Below, piece after piece: positions 1 through 10,929 of a stretch of DNA of 64,000 nucleotides; position 1 is the first letter of the stretch, and each line of letters begins with the position of its first letter. The notes below the pieces were generated by a model. That model was not told where the DNA came from. It saw nothing but the letters and a program-made list of their open reading frames with translations, and searched no databases. The DNA is taken from contig JAFEKR010000002.1 in assembly GCA_019022495.1 (NCBI GenBank), positions 3,844,001 through 3,908,000 on the forward strand, given 5' to 3'. The position numbers were made by a program, and so were the translations under genes. The stretch is from Epichloe hybrida (lineage: Eukaryota; Ascomycota; Sordariomycetes; Hypocreales; Clavicipitaceae).

Positions 1-1962
1 AACTCTGGTGCCTTATCCAACGGCCACGCGGCCAATTCTCGAGCTGGCCAAGTCCCTCAGAATGAGATGTGGCAGGAGCAGCTGCGTATGCATAAGGAAG
101 CAGAACGAGCTCACTCCGCCATGACTGATCAACAGCAACCCCATTACTACGCAAGACTTAAAGCGTCCGAAAATAGAGGCATTGGCGGTCCTCCTCCCAG
201 TAGCGGTAGAACTCAGGCAGACGGCGAAAACGACCTGGAGGATAGGAGACGGCCTTATCTGCTAGAGAAGGAGACAACTCGACAAGACTGGCACAACATG
301 GATATGTCAGGACAGGGGCTGAGGAATTTGGCTCTCGAGCTTTTCCAGTACAGGTTCCTGAACGAGCTGTATATCGCCTCGAACAAGCTCACGAGATTGC
401 CAAAGGAAATTGGCGAGTTGCGGCAGCTCCGCCACCTTGACGCTTCCTACAACCAGATCTCGGAGCTACCAGCCGAGCTTGGCATGTGTACGTACCTCAA
501 ACATCTTTTACTCTTCAACAACGACATCCGCGATTTGCCTTTTGAGCTGGGATCTCTGCACTTATTGAAAATGCTGGGAATTGAAGGGAACCCTCTGGAC
601 CCTTCCTGGAAGCAAGAACTCATGGAGAAGGGGACCAAAAGCGTTGTCACCGCTTTGAAAGAAGGAGCTCCCAGTAAGGAAATTGACCCTTCCCCGCCGA
701 GGCAAATACTAAGCCAGATATCATTTTGCTGACGAAATCTGATTCATCTAGTTCCTGAACCACCCACGCCACGAAAAGAGATAATCATTCAAGAGGATGT
801 GTCGCCGAGCCTGGAGCGAATCAAAGTATTCTCTTGGAATATCTTGTGCGACAAATACGCCACCCCACAAACATATGGATATACCCCCACCAACGCCTTG
901 GATTGGCAATACCGCAAGGGTTGTATTTTGGAGGAGTTGCGGCTTCGCGATGCTGATTTCTTGAGCTTACAGGAAGTCGCAACAGATGCTTTCAAAGATG
1001 ATCTAAGCCCGGACCTGGCGCAGATGGACTACAAAGGTGTTCACTGGCCCAAGTCGCGCGCCAGGACTATGTCGGAGAAGGACGCACAGACGGTGGACGG
1101 ATGTGCGGTATTCTATAAACAGAGCAAGTTCGTTCTATTGGATAAGCAGCTTATTGAGTTTGCCACGATCGCCATCAACCGACCCGACATGAAGAACCAG
1201 CACGATGTCTTCAACCGAGTTATGCCGAAGGACAACATCGCAGTCATATGCTTCTTCGAGTCCCGGCTCACAGGTGCCCGCCTAATACTAGTCAACGTTC
1301 ACTTGACTTGGGACTCAGTCCTCGCCGATGTCAAGGTCATTCAAACGGGTATTCTCATGGAGCACGTTACAAAATTGGCCGAGAAGTACGCCAGATGGCC
1401 GGCGGTCAAAGATAAGAAGCTAATCACGGTACCACTGGCGGACGGCGCCGAAGCACCGAAGTCACAGGCTGAACTTGCCCCTAGCCAGGAATACCGCTCA
1501 AACACCGACATCCCGCTCATTGTGGCTGGTGATTTCAACTCAACAGAAGGGTCGTCAGTGTACGAGCTCATGTCTATGGGCCGAGTTCCTCCTGATCACT
1601 CTGAATTAGGCGACTATCAATATGGTAGTTTCACAAGAGACGGCATCGAGCACCCATTCAGCCTGAGAGATGCCTATGCGCACATCAAGAAGACGGCCGA
1701 CGAGATGCCGTTCACAAACTACACTCCAGGTTTCGCAGATGTCATCGACTACATCTGGTACACGACCAATACACTGGAAGTAGTAGACTTGTTGGGACCA
1801 CCCGATGCAGGATATCTGAAGAGATTGCCTGCTTTCCCCCATTGGCATTTCCCAGCAGATCACATCCAAATCATGACCGAGTTCGTGATCAAAGCCAGGA
1901 AAGAGAAAAAGCAAAATCAAGACAGGGAACAGCAAGCGGATTCGGTCGGTGCGTCAGGCTAA
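1..1962 (+). CDS. CCR4: CCR4 deadenylase (CCR4-NOT complex), 5' end cut by window edge
   Basis: Catalytic poly(A) deadenylase subunit of the CCR4-NOT complex, which shortens mRNA tails in the cytoplasm. The frame is open from base 1, so the N-terminus lies outside the window. Exons are 1-673 and 752-1962, with a 78-nt intron (GTAAGG...CTAG); splicing joins EGAP to a PEPPTPRKE linker. Leucine-rich repeats occupy bases about 320-600 (LNELYIASNKLTRLP, LRHLDASYNQISELP). They are followed by an endonuclease/exonuclease/phosphatase domain: VFSWNILCDKYAT, the metal-binding Glu in LQEV, GDFNST, DVIDYIW and the terminal ADH. LRR plus EEP in this order is diagnostic of fungal CCR4. The last residues are a charged Q/K-rich tail. 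It is convergent with the next gene, LSC1. Confidence 0.95.
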
Positions 1963-3164
1963 GGGCGCTGATAGCTGGGCGAGCTGCGACACCTGGATTT
2001 GTTCTTCTTTATTCGAAGCATATCCTGGCCGGTCGTGGTGTTGTTTCTTAAGACGCCGCGAGTAGCCATTACGCGAGCGCATCTCAAATCTGGATGTAGT
2101 TTTTTATTTTGGGTTCTTTTTGCAAATGGAGTTCAAGGATCTTTTGCACGGTCGAGGGTTGGACCGGGGTGATAAGTGTACCTGTGGCATGTAAACAGAA
2201 GGGAAGGGAAGGGCACTGAGAGATGGGGTACAATGGGAGGACGAGGTGGTTCTGTAGGACTTGTAGGAGTTGATTGACGACCTTGATTTTTTTCTTCTGT
2301 TCATTACTTATTATTTCGGTATGTCTATGCCAGCGAGCGTGAATGTCGCAAGGAGAGCGATTTTGTAAATGAATGCTTGACGGGCCACAGTCTCGTGAAC
2401 CTGGGAGTGATTGTTTACTTGCCGCTGCTAAAATGGGTTTACTCTTCCTTTATCTTCTCCTCTCTTCTCTTCTCTTCTTTTGCCCTCTGTACCTCCACAC
2501 CACAACTTTTCCAAAAGCTCCCCGAGCCATTACCTCGCCATCCTGATCGAATGAAACTTGGTCTGCTGCCCGTGCACCCACCTCCATGCCCCGTCGTCCA
2601 CCCAGTGCACGTTCTCCAGCAAGAGATTGAGATTCGGATTGGGAGCTCTCGACGCTGTTCTGTACCACGTGGTATTGAGGAGAGGCAGGCCGCCTACGAC
2701 GGGGACTTTGTCTTGCAAAGTTCGTCATGGGCTGGTCGTGTTGGCGTATATGAAATGTAGGGGAGAAAGGAGAGGGAATTCGCTCTTAAAGGACAGTTCC
2801 TTAAAGGACCATATGGCGTAGAATTGACGTAGCATTGACGATGTCGTGTCTGATCGCTTTGATCGCCCACTTGCCCTTGCCCCTGCCACTGTCACCATCG
2901 TCACTAGATTCACCAGGTTCACCACCCGTCATTCTTCATGCAAGTGCTCCACATATACACACGTAGCTGCTGCTGTACAAGGGTGATTGTTCAAATTAAT
3001 CGCTGCCCATCCTTACCCCATTCTATCTTATACGTTTGATTGTAGGAAAACTTGCAAACAGACCTCCTTTGAACACTATTGAGCGTTCCACGCCATGTAG
3101 ATTCAGTTTCAACAGTCATCCCAACTGACCCCCAGGAAAATTTCATTGTACAAAATGTTACAGC
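1963..3164. other. Intergenic region between convergent CCR4 and LSC1
   Basis: About 1.2 kb between two convergent stop codons, so it holds both 3' UTRs. A pyrimidine-rich tract (CTTCTC repeats) lies near 2455-2485. Short open frames on both strands here overlap each other and look like chance. No gene is supported. Confidence 0.6.
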
Positions 3165-4470
<1,306 letters not shown>

Positions 4471-5001
4471 GATGGAATTTGGGGGGGGGAGAAAATAAGA
4501 GAGTGCACTCGAATACGTTGCAACTGCAACGCTTGACCAGAGGCAATGAATGGAGGACTCGAGATTGGTTGAACTGCAGCTTGAGGGTCGAAAAGCATCG
4601 CCAGAACCAGAACACAGAGCTTGGGAACTTTCGGGTGCTCCCGGACAAACGGCGGCTGTCTTTTTCCGAGCGTCCCAGAAATGCACAATTCAAGGGCCCC
4701 TGCCTCCTGCGTGGCTGTGGTCAGGGTGGGTCGACGGAGATACACAGGTTTCGCGCCGTTGACTTTCCGTACTGCTTTTTCCCCAAGCCGTGTTTCACCG
4801 AGGACAAGCACCATTCCTTGTCTGATCTTTACGAGCCGTCTCACTGGACGTTAAGATTTGCCCCACCGTCAAAAAAGTAGTACATACACAGTCACCGCTT
4901 GCTTTCAGCATCTTAAGAGAGGCACATATGTTGAATACGATTCTTTTCTATCTACACAGCGGCCAGACGTCCTCGAAACGCGGAGAAAAAGCACAACAAG
5001 C
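4471..5001. promoter_or_regulatory. Divergent promoter region of LSC1 and ELP3
   Basis: 531 bp between the two start codons; both genes are transcribed outward. An 8-G run lies just upstream of LSC1. An in-frame ATG at 4858, 48 codons upstream of the ELP3 start, is probably 5' UTR. No defined factor site was identified. Confidence 0.6.
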
Positions 5002-6787
5002 ATGACGACTGCTACGATGACGGCCACGGCAGTTGCGGCCCCAAAGAAGAAGGGCGTAGAGCTGGCTCTTGAAAGCGAGCGCTTTCTTCGATGTTGCGCC
5101 GATGTGGCCAATGCCTTGATTGAAGATCACGAGTCACAGAAGGATGGCAAACCCAGCAGAGACATCAATTTGAACTCGTTGCGGGCTAAGCTGGCCAAAA
5201 AGCACAAGCTGGCCAATATCCCTCCACTGACCGCCATCATCGCTGCCATCCCGGAGCATTACAAGAAATACATCCTTCACAAACTGATCGCAAAGCCTAT
5301 TCGTACGACAATCAATACTTCCTGGCTATGCCAGTAAGACCGCTAACATGCTTCCAGGAACATCCTCCGGGATCGCGGTCGTCGCCGTAATGTGCAAGCC
5401 TCACCGATGTCCACATATTGCGTACACCGGCAACATTTGTGTGTACTGCCCTGGAGGTCCCGACTCGGATTTCGAATACAGTACACAATCTTACACCGGC
5501 TACGAGCCCACATCAATGAGAGCCATTCGCGCTCGATACGACCCATTCGAGCAAGCTAGAGGGCGAGTGGACCAATTGAAGTCACTAGGACACTCAGTAG
5601 ACAAGGTCGAATACATTATCATGGGCGGCACCTTCATGTCACTAGCTGAATCATACCGAGAGGACTTCATTTCACAACTACACAATGCTCTTAGTGGATA
5701 TCAGACATCAAAAGTCGACGAGGCTGTCGAAGCTGGGGAGATGAGCAATGTGAAGTGCGTGGGAATTACCATCGAGACCCGACCGGATTACTGTCTTCAA
5801 CCACATCTTACCGATATGCTGCGGTACGGATGCACGAGATTGGAGATTGGAGTGCAGTCCCTGTACGAGGATGTTGCGAGAGATACCAATCGTGGCCATA
5901 CTGTCGCATCTGTAGCGGAAACGTTCTGTCTAGCAAAGGATGCCGGCTTCAAGGTTGTCAGCCACATGATGCCAGATTTACCCAACGTGGGTATGGAGCG
6001 TGATATCGACCAATTCCGCGAATATTTTGAGAATCCGGCCTTCAGAACTGATGGCCTCAAAATTTACCCCACTCTTGTCATCCGTGGCACAGGCTTGTAC
6101 GAGCTCTGGCGGACTGGACGATATCAAAATTATACCCCGAATGGCTTAATTGATCTGGTTGCGAGAATTATGGCCCTCATCCCACCATGGACAAGAATCT
6201 ACCGCGTTCAGCGAGATATTCCCATGCCTCTGGTAACCTCTGGCGTTGAGAATGGTAACCTTCGAGAGCTTGCTCTTGCGAGAATGAAGGACTTTGGTAC
6301 CACTTGCCGAGACGTGCGAACACGAGAAGTCGGCGTCAACGAAGTGAAACACAAGATCAGACCCAATCAAATCGAGCTTGTGCGAAGAGACTACACTGCC
6401 AATGGTGGCTGGGAGACCTTCCTTGCTTACGAGGATCCCAAGCAAGATATCCTTGTCGCTCTGCTGCGTCTCCGAAAGTGCACGGAGAAATACACGTACC
6501 GCGAAGAACTGACCAGCCAACCAAGCAGCATGGTTCGAGAACTTCACGTCTATGGAACCGCTGTGCCAGTCCATGCTCGTGACCCCAGAAAATTCCAGCA
6601 CCAAGGTTTTGGAACCTTGTTGATGGAAGAGGCAGAGAGGATTGCTCGTGAAGAGCATGGCAGTGAGAAGCTCAGTGTCATCTCCGGTGTAGGCGTTCGC
6701 AGCTACTACAAGAAGCTTGGATATTGGTTGGATGGCCCCTATATGAGCAAGTGGCTCAACGGACGGGATGAGGAGGGCAAACAATGA
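5002..6787 (+). CDS. ELP3: Elongator complex catalytic subunit Elp3 (radical SAM / GNAT)
   Basis: Catalytic subunit of Elongator, which starts cm5U modification of wobble uridine in tRNA. Exons are 5002-5302 and 5358-6787; the 55-nt intron has branch site GCTAAC at 5342-5347. Product 576 aa, normal for fungal Elp3. The start at 5002 ([18 protein letters not shown]) was chosen over the in-frame ATG at 4858 because the extra 48 residues look like UTR; the ATG at 5017 is also possible. The radical-SAM cluster cysteines are Cys118, Cys128 and Cys131 ([14 protein letters not shown]). ETRPDYC follows, and a C-terminal GNAT acetyltransferase domain carries [16 protein letters not shown] and the YYKKLGY motif. 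The Elp3 architecture is complete. Confidence 0.96.
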
Positions 6788-7433
6788 GTATATATCACTT
6801 GTGGTACTCTAGTACGGGGCGAGGGATGAACATATCATGAACGGATTTGTAAAAGGCCGGACTTAACTATATGGCACAGTAGGAGTTACGGCGAATTTTG
6901 TGACGGTCATTCTCCGTAACACACATCGAATTTGAGCGTTGCGATTCGGGGCTAGTATTCATCAATTATCTCGCCATTGTGATTCTATATCATATCCCAT
7001 GAGCAAAAAAATTGTGGTGCCGGTGAAAATTTGCGTGCACGAGTGTCTGGGGGCCTGGGTGCTCCTTCCTCGAGCGAGCATTGTCGCTTCGTGGCAAGCA
7101 TGGAACAGCAGCTGTTGGCACTTGTCAAAATTTCATGTCGCGCCGCCTAGCTTCAGTTCGTTAGTAGTCCTGGTCGATTCGATTCGATTCGATTCGACTC
7201 GAGTCTTACGTTGTATTTGAGCTGTTGCCTACTGGAGTTTGGTCCAAAGCTAACCTTATTTTTTCAAAAAACTCTTTTGTAGGTGCCCCTGCAGACTCGA
7301 TTCGATGATAAAGCACAAGGTAGGAGATGTTTATCTTGTTAACTGCTATCAGAGAACAACTCATGTTAGTACACTTGATACGCATTGTCATGGATATGAC
7401 TGATGCCGTAATTTCGCATTATTAGTCGCCAAG
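6788..7433. other. Gap between ELP3 and the micro-exon gene, with probable 5' UTR introns
   Basis: Contains the ELP3 3' flank and the upstream part of the micro-exon gene. A likely leader exon lies at 7283-7319. It is preceded by branch-like GCTAAC (7249-7254), a T-rich tract and TTTTGTAG, and followed by donor GTAGGA. The next acceptor is TTATTAG at 7425 or CCAAG at 7433. The leader exon contains an ATG (7305) that could be an alternative start, adding MIKHK in phase 0. Confidence 0.45.
7174..7203. repeat. GATTC pentanucleotide repeat
   Basis: Four tandem GATTC units followed by a GACTC variant, about 250 bp upstream of the micro-exon gene start. A simple sequence repeat in the putative promoter. 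Confidence 0.8.
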
Positions 7434-8899
7434 ATGAAGAACGTAAGTTGTTTCTTTACCTTCATCCAGTGCTTGATCGCCGCCTCCTTCACCCAAGGCC
7501 CTCGCCTTTGGACATGCAGTCACGATATTCATGGTCCAGGAGACTGATATGCCATATAGGCTGCAACTAACGTGAAGCCTCGAGGAGGCAAGAAGGCAAG
7601 TTCAGTCTTCAACTTTTATTTATTTTGGCACCTACGTGATATTAGCGCAACATCTCGGGAGTACATCGCCCGTGGGTCCAATCTCGTCGAATAACACCAT
7701 TGACACTTCTAGACTTCGAACGGACCGAGCGCCCCCGGCCGCGCCCCGGCCGCTGCTGTAAGATGAGAGAAAGTGGGATCTTGCGCCTCTTGATAAGTGC
7801 TGATTGTTGGGAACCTGGTCCAGGAGCGAGGAGCCGCCCCAACTCCAACCAAGGTTGTTAGTCAACCCTTCTTTGTCCCAAGAGATGTTTTGCGCTGACT
7901 CTGTTCTTCTAAAAGAAGAGATCACCTGTAAGTTATGTCCACAGATGATTGCTTAGTGCAAAACTTGGAGTTGACATGTTTTCAACAAATAGGTGGGAAC
8001 GAAAGCAGTAAGTGAATCACGATATGTGCAGCAAATTTCTCCGGTTGACAATATCCAAAATCTAAGGCGGCTCGAGAAAATGAATTGGTATTTGTCCTTA
8101 ACTTCTTTTGGCTTGATTCTTCATCTGACTTCTTATAGCATTGGCGGGAGAAAGCAGTGGTAAGATCCCGCAATGATTTCTCGAACTTCATACCATTGTC
8201 TAACAGAGCATGACCGAGAAGGATCTCAGCAGGGAGATCCATGTATGTACTCATATCCAAACACTTGGATTGTCTTCTTTCTCTGACGGACTTACGAAGT
8301 TACTGGAGGATGAGAGACGCGTACGCATATTGCTATCAAATGGCTGTAACGCTTGTGCTAAAAGATCTATAGCGTGCAATCAAGAAGGCGGCGGTGAGTA
8401 ACAATGAAACGTGTTTCGCACCGACTTTTAGCTTGTGTTTTCATTTGACTGATGACATTTCACATAGAGATGGGCAAAAGCCGCTAAGGTGCGTTTATCT
8501 TCTGACAAAAATTGGAAGATACTTACATTAATTACAAGCAGGAAATGCCGCAGGAGCCCGTGAGAAGCCCATTCCTTCTCTCAAAGTTTCTGAGTTTCTA
8601 ATATATTTGGTGTTTCTTAGGACTTTGAGCATGTCGTCTCCGTAAGTGTCAATTTGTTGAGGATATCGCAGCCTCACATCGCAGCCTCAAATTGAGGAGG
8701 CATTGCCCTTGTCATCTCAGATATAGGAGCTAATGCGGTGTTCTTGTAGCAATTGATCGATGAGGAGATGCAAGGGGGGGGGTGTCAGAGGCGGCGGTGT
8801 CAGAGGGCACGAAGTCCTGGTCCATTGTTAGCACTCCTTAGCGACCGAATAAAACTAGCAGGTAATCTGCAGACTACGGAAGACTACAACTGTGCCTAA
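7434..8899 (+). CDS. Micro-exon gene: 16 exons, all introns phase 0, unknown protein of about 163 aa
   Basis: I recognise no family. Exons: 7434-7442, 7560-7595, 7646-7660, 7713-7757, 7824-7853, 7916-7927, 7993-8007, 8067-8087, 8139-8159, 8207-8242, 8300-8320, 8373-8393, 8468-8488, 8542-8559, 8621-8641 and 8750-8899. Every one is a multiple of 3, and all but the last are 9-45 nt. Fifteen introns of 47-117 nt carry good donors (GTAAGT, GTGAGT, GTATGT; one GCAAGT, one weak GTTGTT) and YAG/AAG acceptors. The joined frame has no stop until TAA at 8897, giving 492 nt. The start is ATG in a GCCAAGATG context, like RPT2's. Residues 1-55 are basic and Pro/Ala/Gly-rich (KPRGGKK, APGRAPAAA). Residues about 57-115 are a highly charged helix-like segment (HWREKAV, LLEDERR, RAIKKAA, RWAKAAK). 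There is no signal peptide in the spliced form; nuclear or cytosolic location is inference. The 3' end is least certain because of a G9 run at 8774-8782. Confidence 0.7.
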
Positions 8900-9379
8900 A
8901 CCCAAAAATCGTAAATTTTCGTAATTATAGCCACCCTAGTATGTTATAAGAGGCGTATGTAGGTAGGTACACACAGTGTAAATCATTCCTTCATAATTCC
9001 TTTTAATAAATTAACTGGTTGACTGGTTGACTGGTTGACTGATTTGACTGATTTGACTGATTTGACTGATTTGACTGATTTGACTGATTTGACTGATTTG
9101 ACTGATTTGACTGATTTGACTATGAGTGTGATTTTGTACATAAATACTGTAAGCTATATGGTTAGTTTTTTTTACCGCGCACCTAATTAGGAGTAAAAGG
9201 TTCTATTCCTTACACGCCCTACGGGTCAAAGTACGATGGCAAGGTTCTAAAAAGGGTTCTGGACTAAACCTAGTTCGCCACTCTACTTCAATTCGTGCTT
9301 CTTATCAATAGCGAGCCTCATGCAGTTTTATCTTTGTTTACTGATTTCTACTCAATTTGATAGCCTTGTTTAACGCGAC
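8900..9379. other. Gap between micro-exon gene and 2EXR gene
   Basis: A-T rich sequence with the tandem array at 9015-9119 and no supported coding region. An ATG at 9320 is in frame with the downstream 2EXR frame but is separated from it by a TAA at 9371. Confidence 0.6.
9015..9119. repeat. Compound tandem array: 3 x 8 bp then 9 x 9 bp
   Basis: Three copies of CTGGTTGA (9015-9038) run directly into nine perfect copies of CTGATTTGA (9039-9119). The two units differ by a single-base insertion and substitution, so one probably arose from the other. It is not a CRISPR: there are no spacers. Confidence 0.95.
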
Positions 9380-10312
9380 TTGTATCACCAATCATCTGAG
9401 AGTACTGACGAATTGGCTTCGACCTTCCACTTCTTCTCCAAACTGCCAACAGATATCGGAGGCATGCACTATTTCCTTCTCGAACATAAAGAGAAAGTAG
9501 ACTCTACCGACTCAATATTGATAGTCGATTTGAATCCTCGGGGGGAAGACGTAGACGACGGCAGAAGCGCCGTAATGAGCACAGGTCCCCTCCAAAGCGG
9601 CTCTTCAGCTACCCCAGTCAATCAATCAGTCTACCTATGGGATGTTGGTCTTTTCACGGCCTGCAAAGAATCAAGGGATATAATTGTCAGGCGCTGTGAA
9701 GAATATGACCGCCCGCGGGTTTGGCCGCGACGAGTCTCTGAAACATACACTGCAACAATAAAAGAAAGGCACGAAGACGAACTCTGGTGTCTGATGTTCC
9801 AGCCAGAGAAGGATATCTTTTGCTACACTTTTGGAGATTGGGATTTGCTCGGTACTTTCCGCCAAGACTTATTACAACGATATATGGAACATACCTATTT
9901 GGGTCTTCCCGGAGACATTAAGCATGTGGCTATTGAATTTGACTCGAACTGGACACTCGACTGGCCAGAAACTTATGAAGAACTTGAAAAGGAGTCGAGC
10001 CCTCGCGCATTCATTTTACGCTTGTTAGAAGGGTGCATACAACGTACGGTGGAATGCTTTGTATGGGTGATCGATCGCCAATCCATCCTGCCAGAAGTAT
10101 CATCACTGAAGCCGCCTGAGTTCTATGATTTGGAGGCTAGCTACCACCAGCCAATTGATGATACAGAAGCATCTGATTTCATCGATCGCATGGATGCCTT
10201 TCTTACACCTCGTTATTTCTTGTGGGGATCTTACTTCCCGCGTTCATCGAATGATGAGGACCTGTATTTCGATTTACGTGACTTTGTCAATGTTCTGGTA
10301 CCTCAAAAATAG
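9380..10312 (+). CDS. 2EXR-domain-like protein without an ATG (degenerate or missing first exon)
   Basis: A 310-codon open frame. Its N-terminal part carries the 2EXR signature of lineage-expanded fungal proteins of unknown role: FHFFSKLPTDI, then GLFTACKESRDIIVRR. The usual arginine/tryptophan-containing segment after LPTDI (of the RxMIW type) is absent. The first codon of the open frame is TTG at 9380. The frame is closed by TAA at 9371, and the nearest in-frame ATG upstream (9320) is cut off by that stop. The first internal ATG (GGMHYF, near 9463) would lose the domain start. Either an upstream exon was missed or the gene is decaying. It sits beside the tandem array and the micro-exon gene in a variable pocket between ELP3 and RPT2. 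Confidence 0.5.
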   Translation: MYHQSSESTDELASTFHFFSKLPTDIGGMHYFLLEHKEKVDSTDSILIVDLNPRGEDVDDGRSAVMSTGPLQSGSSATPVNQSVYLWDVGLFTACKESRDIIVRRCEEYDRPRVWPRRVSETYTATIKERHEDELWCLMFQPEKDIFCYTFGDWDLLGTFRQDLLQRYMEHTYLGLPGDIKHVAIEFDSNWTLDWPETYEELEKESSPRAFILRLLEGCIQRTVECFVWVIDRQSILPEVSSLKPPEFYDLEASYHQPIDDTEASDFIDRMDAFLTPRYFLWGSYFPRSSNDEDLYFDLRDFVNVLVPQK

Positions 10313-10929
10313 CCAGGCAAAATGAATGATAGATGGATCTGGCATTGAAGTAACAATTTGGAGTTTTGATATAATCTTCAATTTTTAATGTATACTTTAC
10401 TTTCAACATCATGAAGATCATTTATCAATCAGAGAATTGCGCCTGGCATGACCGGTCGAAAAGCGCGAGTCGCTGTCATGGCTTCTCGTCCAACACCGAC
10501 GTCAACTCATACGATAACAATGGTAGGAGATGACTCGGTCGTCTTTACCATCCCCAGAGTAATTCATCTCACAAAACAGATCGGCAGATAGACAAAGACT
10601 TTCGGTGGATCTAGTCATTAGCTTCGTCGGTGATTCTGAAGCTGGATACCAACGTCATTCTACGGAGTTTAAAGACGACTCGTACTAGGCACGTGACCAG
10701 AGCTTGAGCAGCACGTGACCAGGCCTGGAGCTGTCGTGTTTCCCTGGCGCCTGATGGCCGCAGGTCACAACCCACTTTCCCATAGCGCCCTGGAGTCTTG
10801 CCATCATCACCACTCACTCAATCAACGACATCTGTCTCCCTTAAAACAAGATACCACTTCATCGAGCTACCGCTATCACCAAATAACTACGGACTAGATA
10901 AATCAGCTCTTTAAGCTTCATCTGCCAAG
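10313..10929. other. Intergenic region upstream of RPT2
   Basis: The proximal part (10700-10929) is C/A-rich promoter and leader with repeated CACGTGACCAG boxes (near 10690 and 10713). These are candidate regulatory elements only. No coding region is supported. Confidence 0.5.

Noticed and set aside
4858..5001. In-frame ATG extending ELP3 by 48 residues
   Set aside because: The added sequence is not Elp3-like and lies in the divergent promoter; [18 protein letters not shown] is a normal start.
7283..7319. Possible first coding exon of the micro-exon gene, starting ATG ATA AAG CAC AAG
   Set aside because: It ends in phase 0 and would join only if the 7433 AAG acceptor were used; the GCCAAGATG start at 7434 has a stronger context. 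Left as an alternative.
9015..9119. CRISPR array
   Set aside because: Units are directly adjacent without spacers; a fungal minisatellite.
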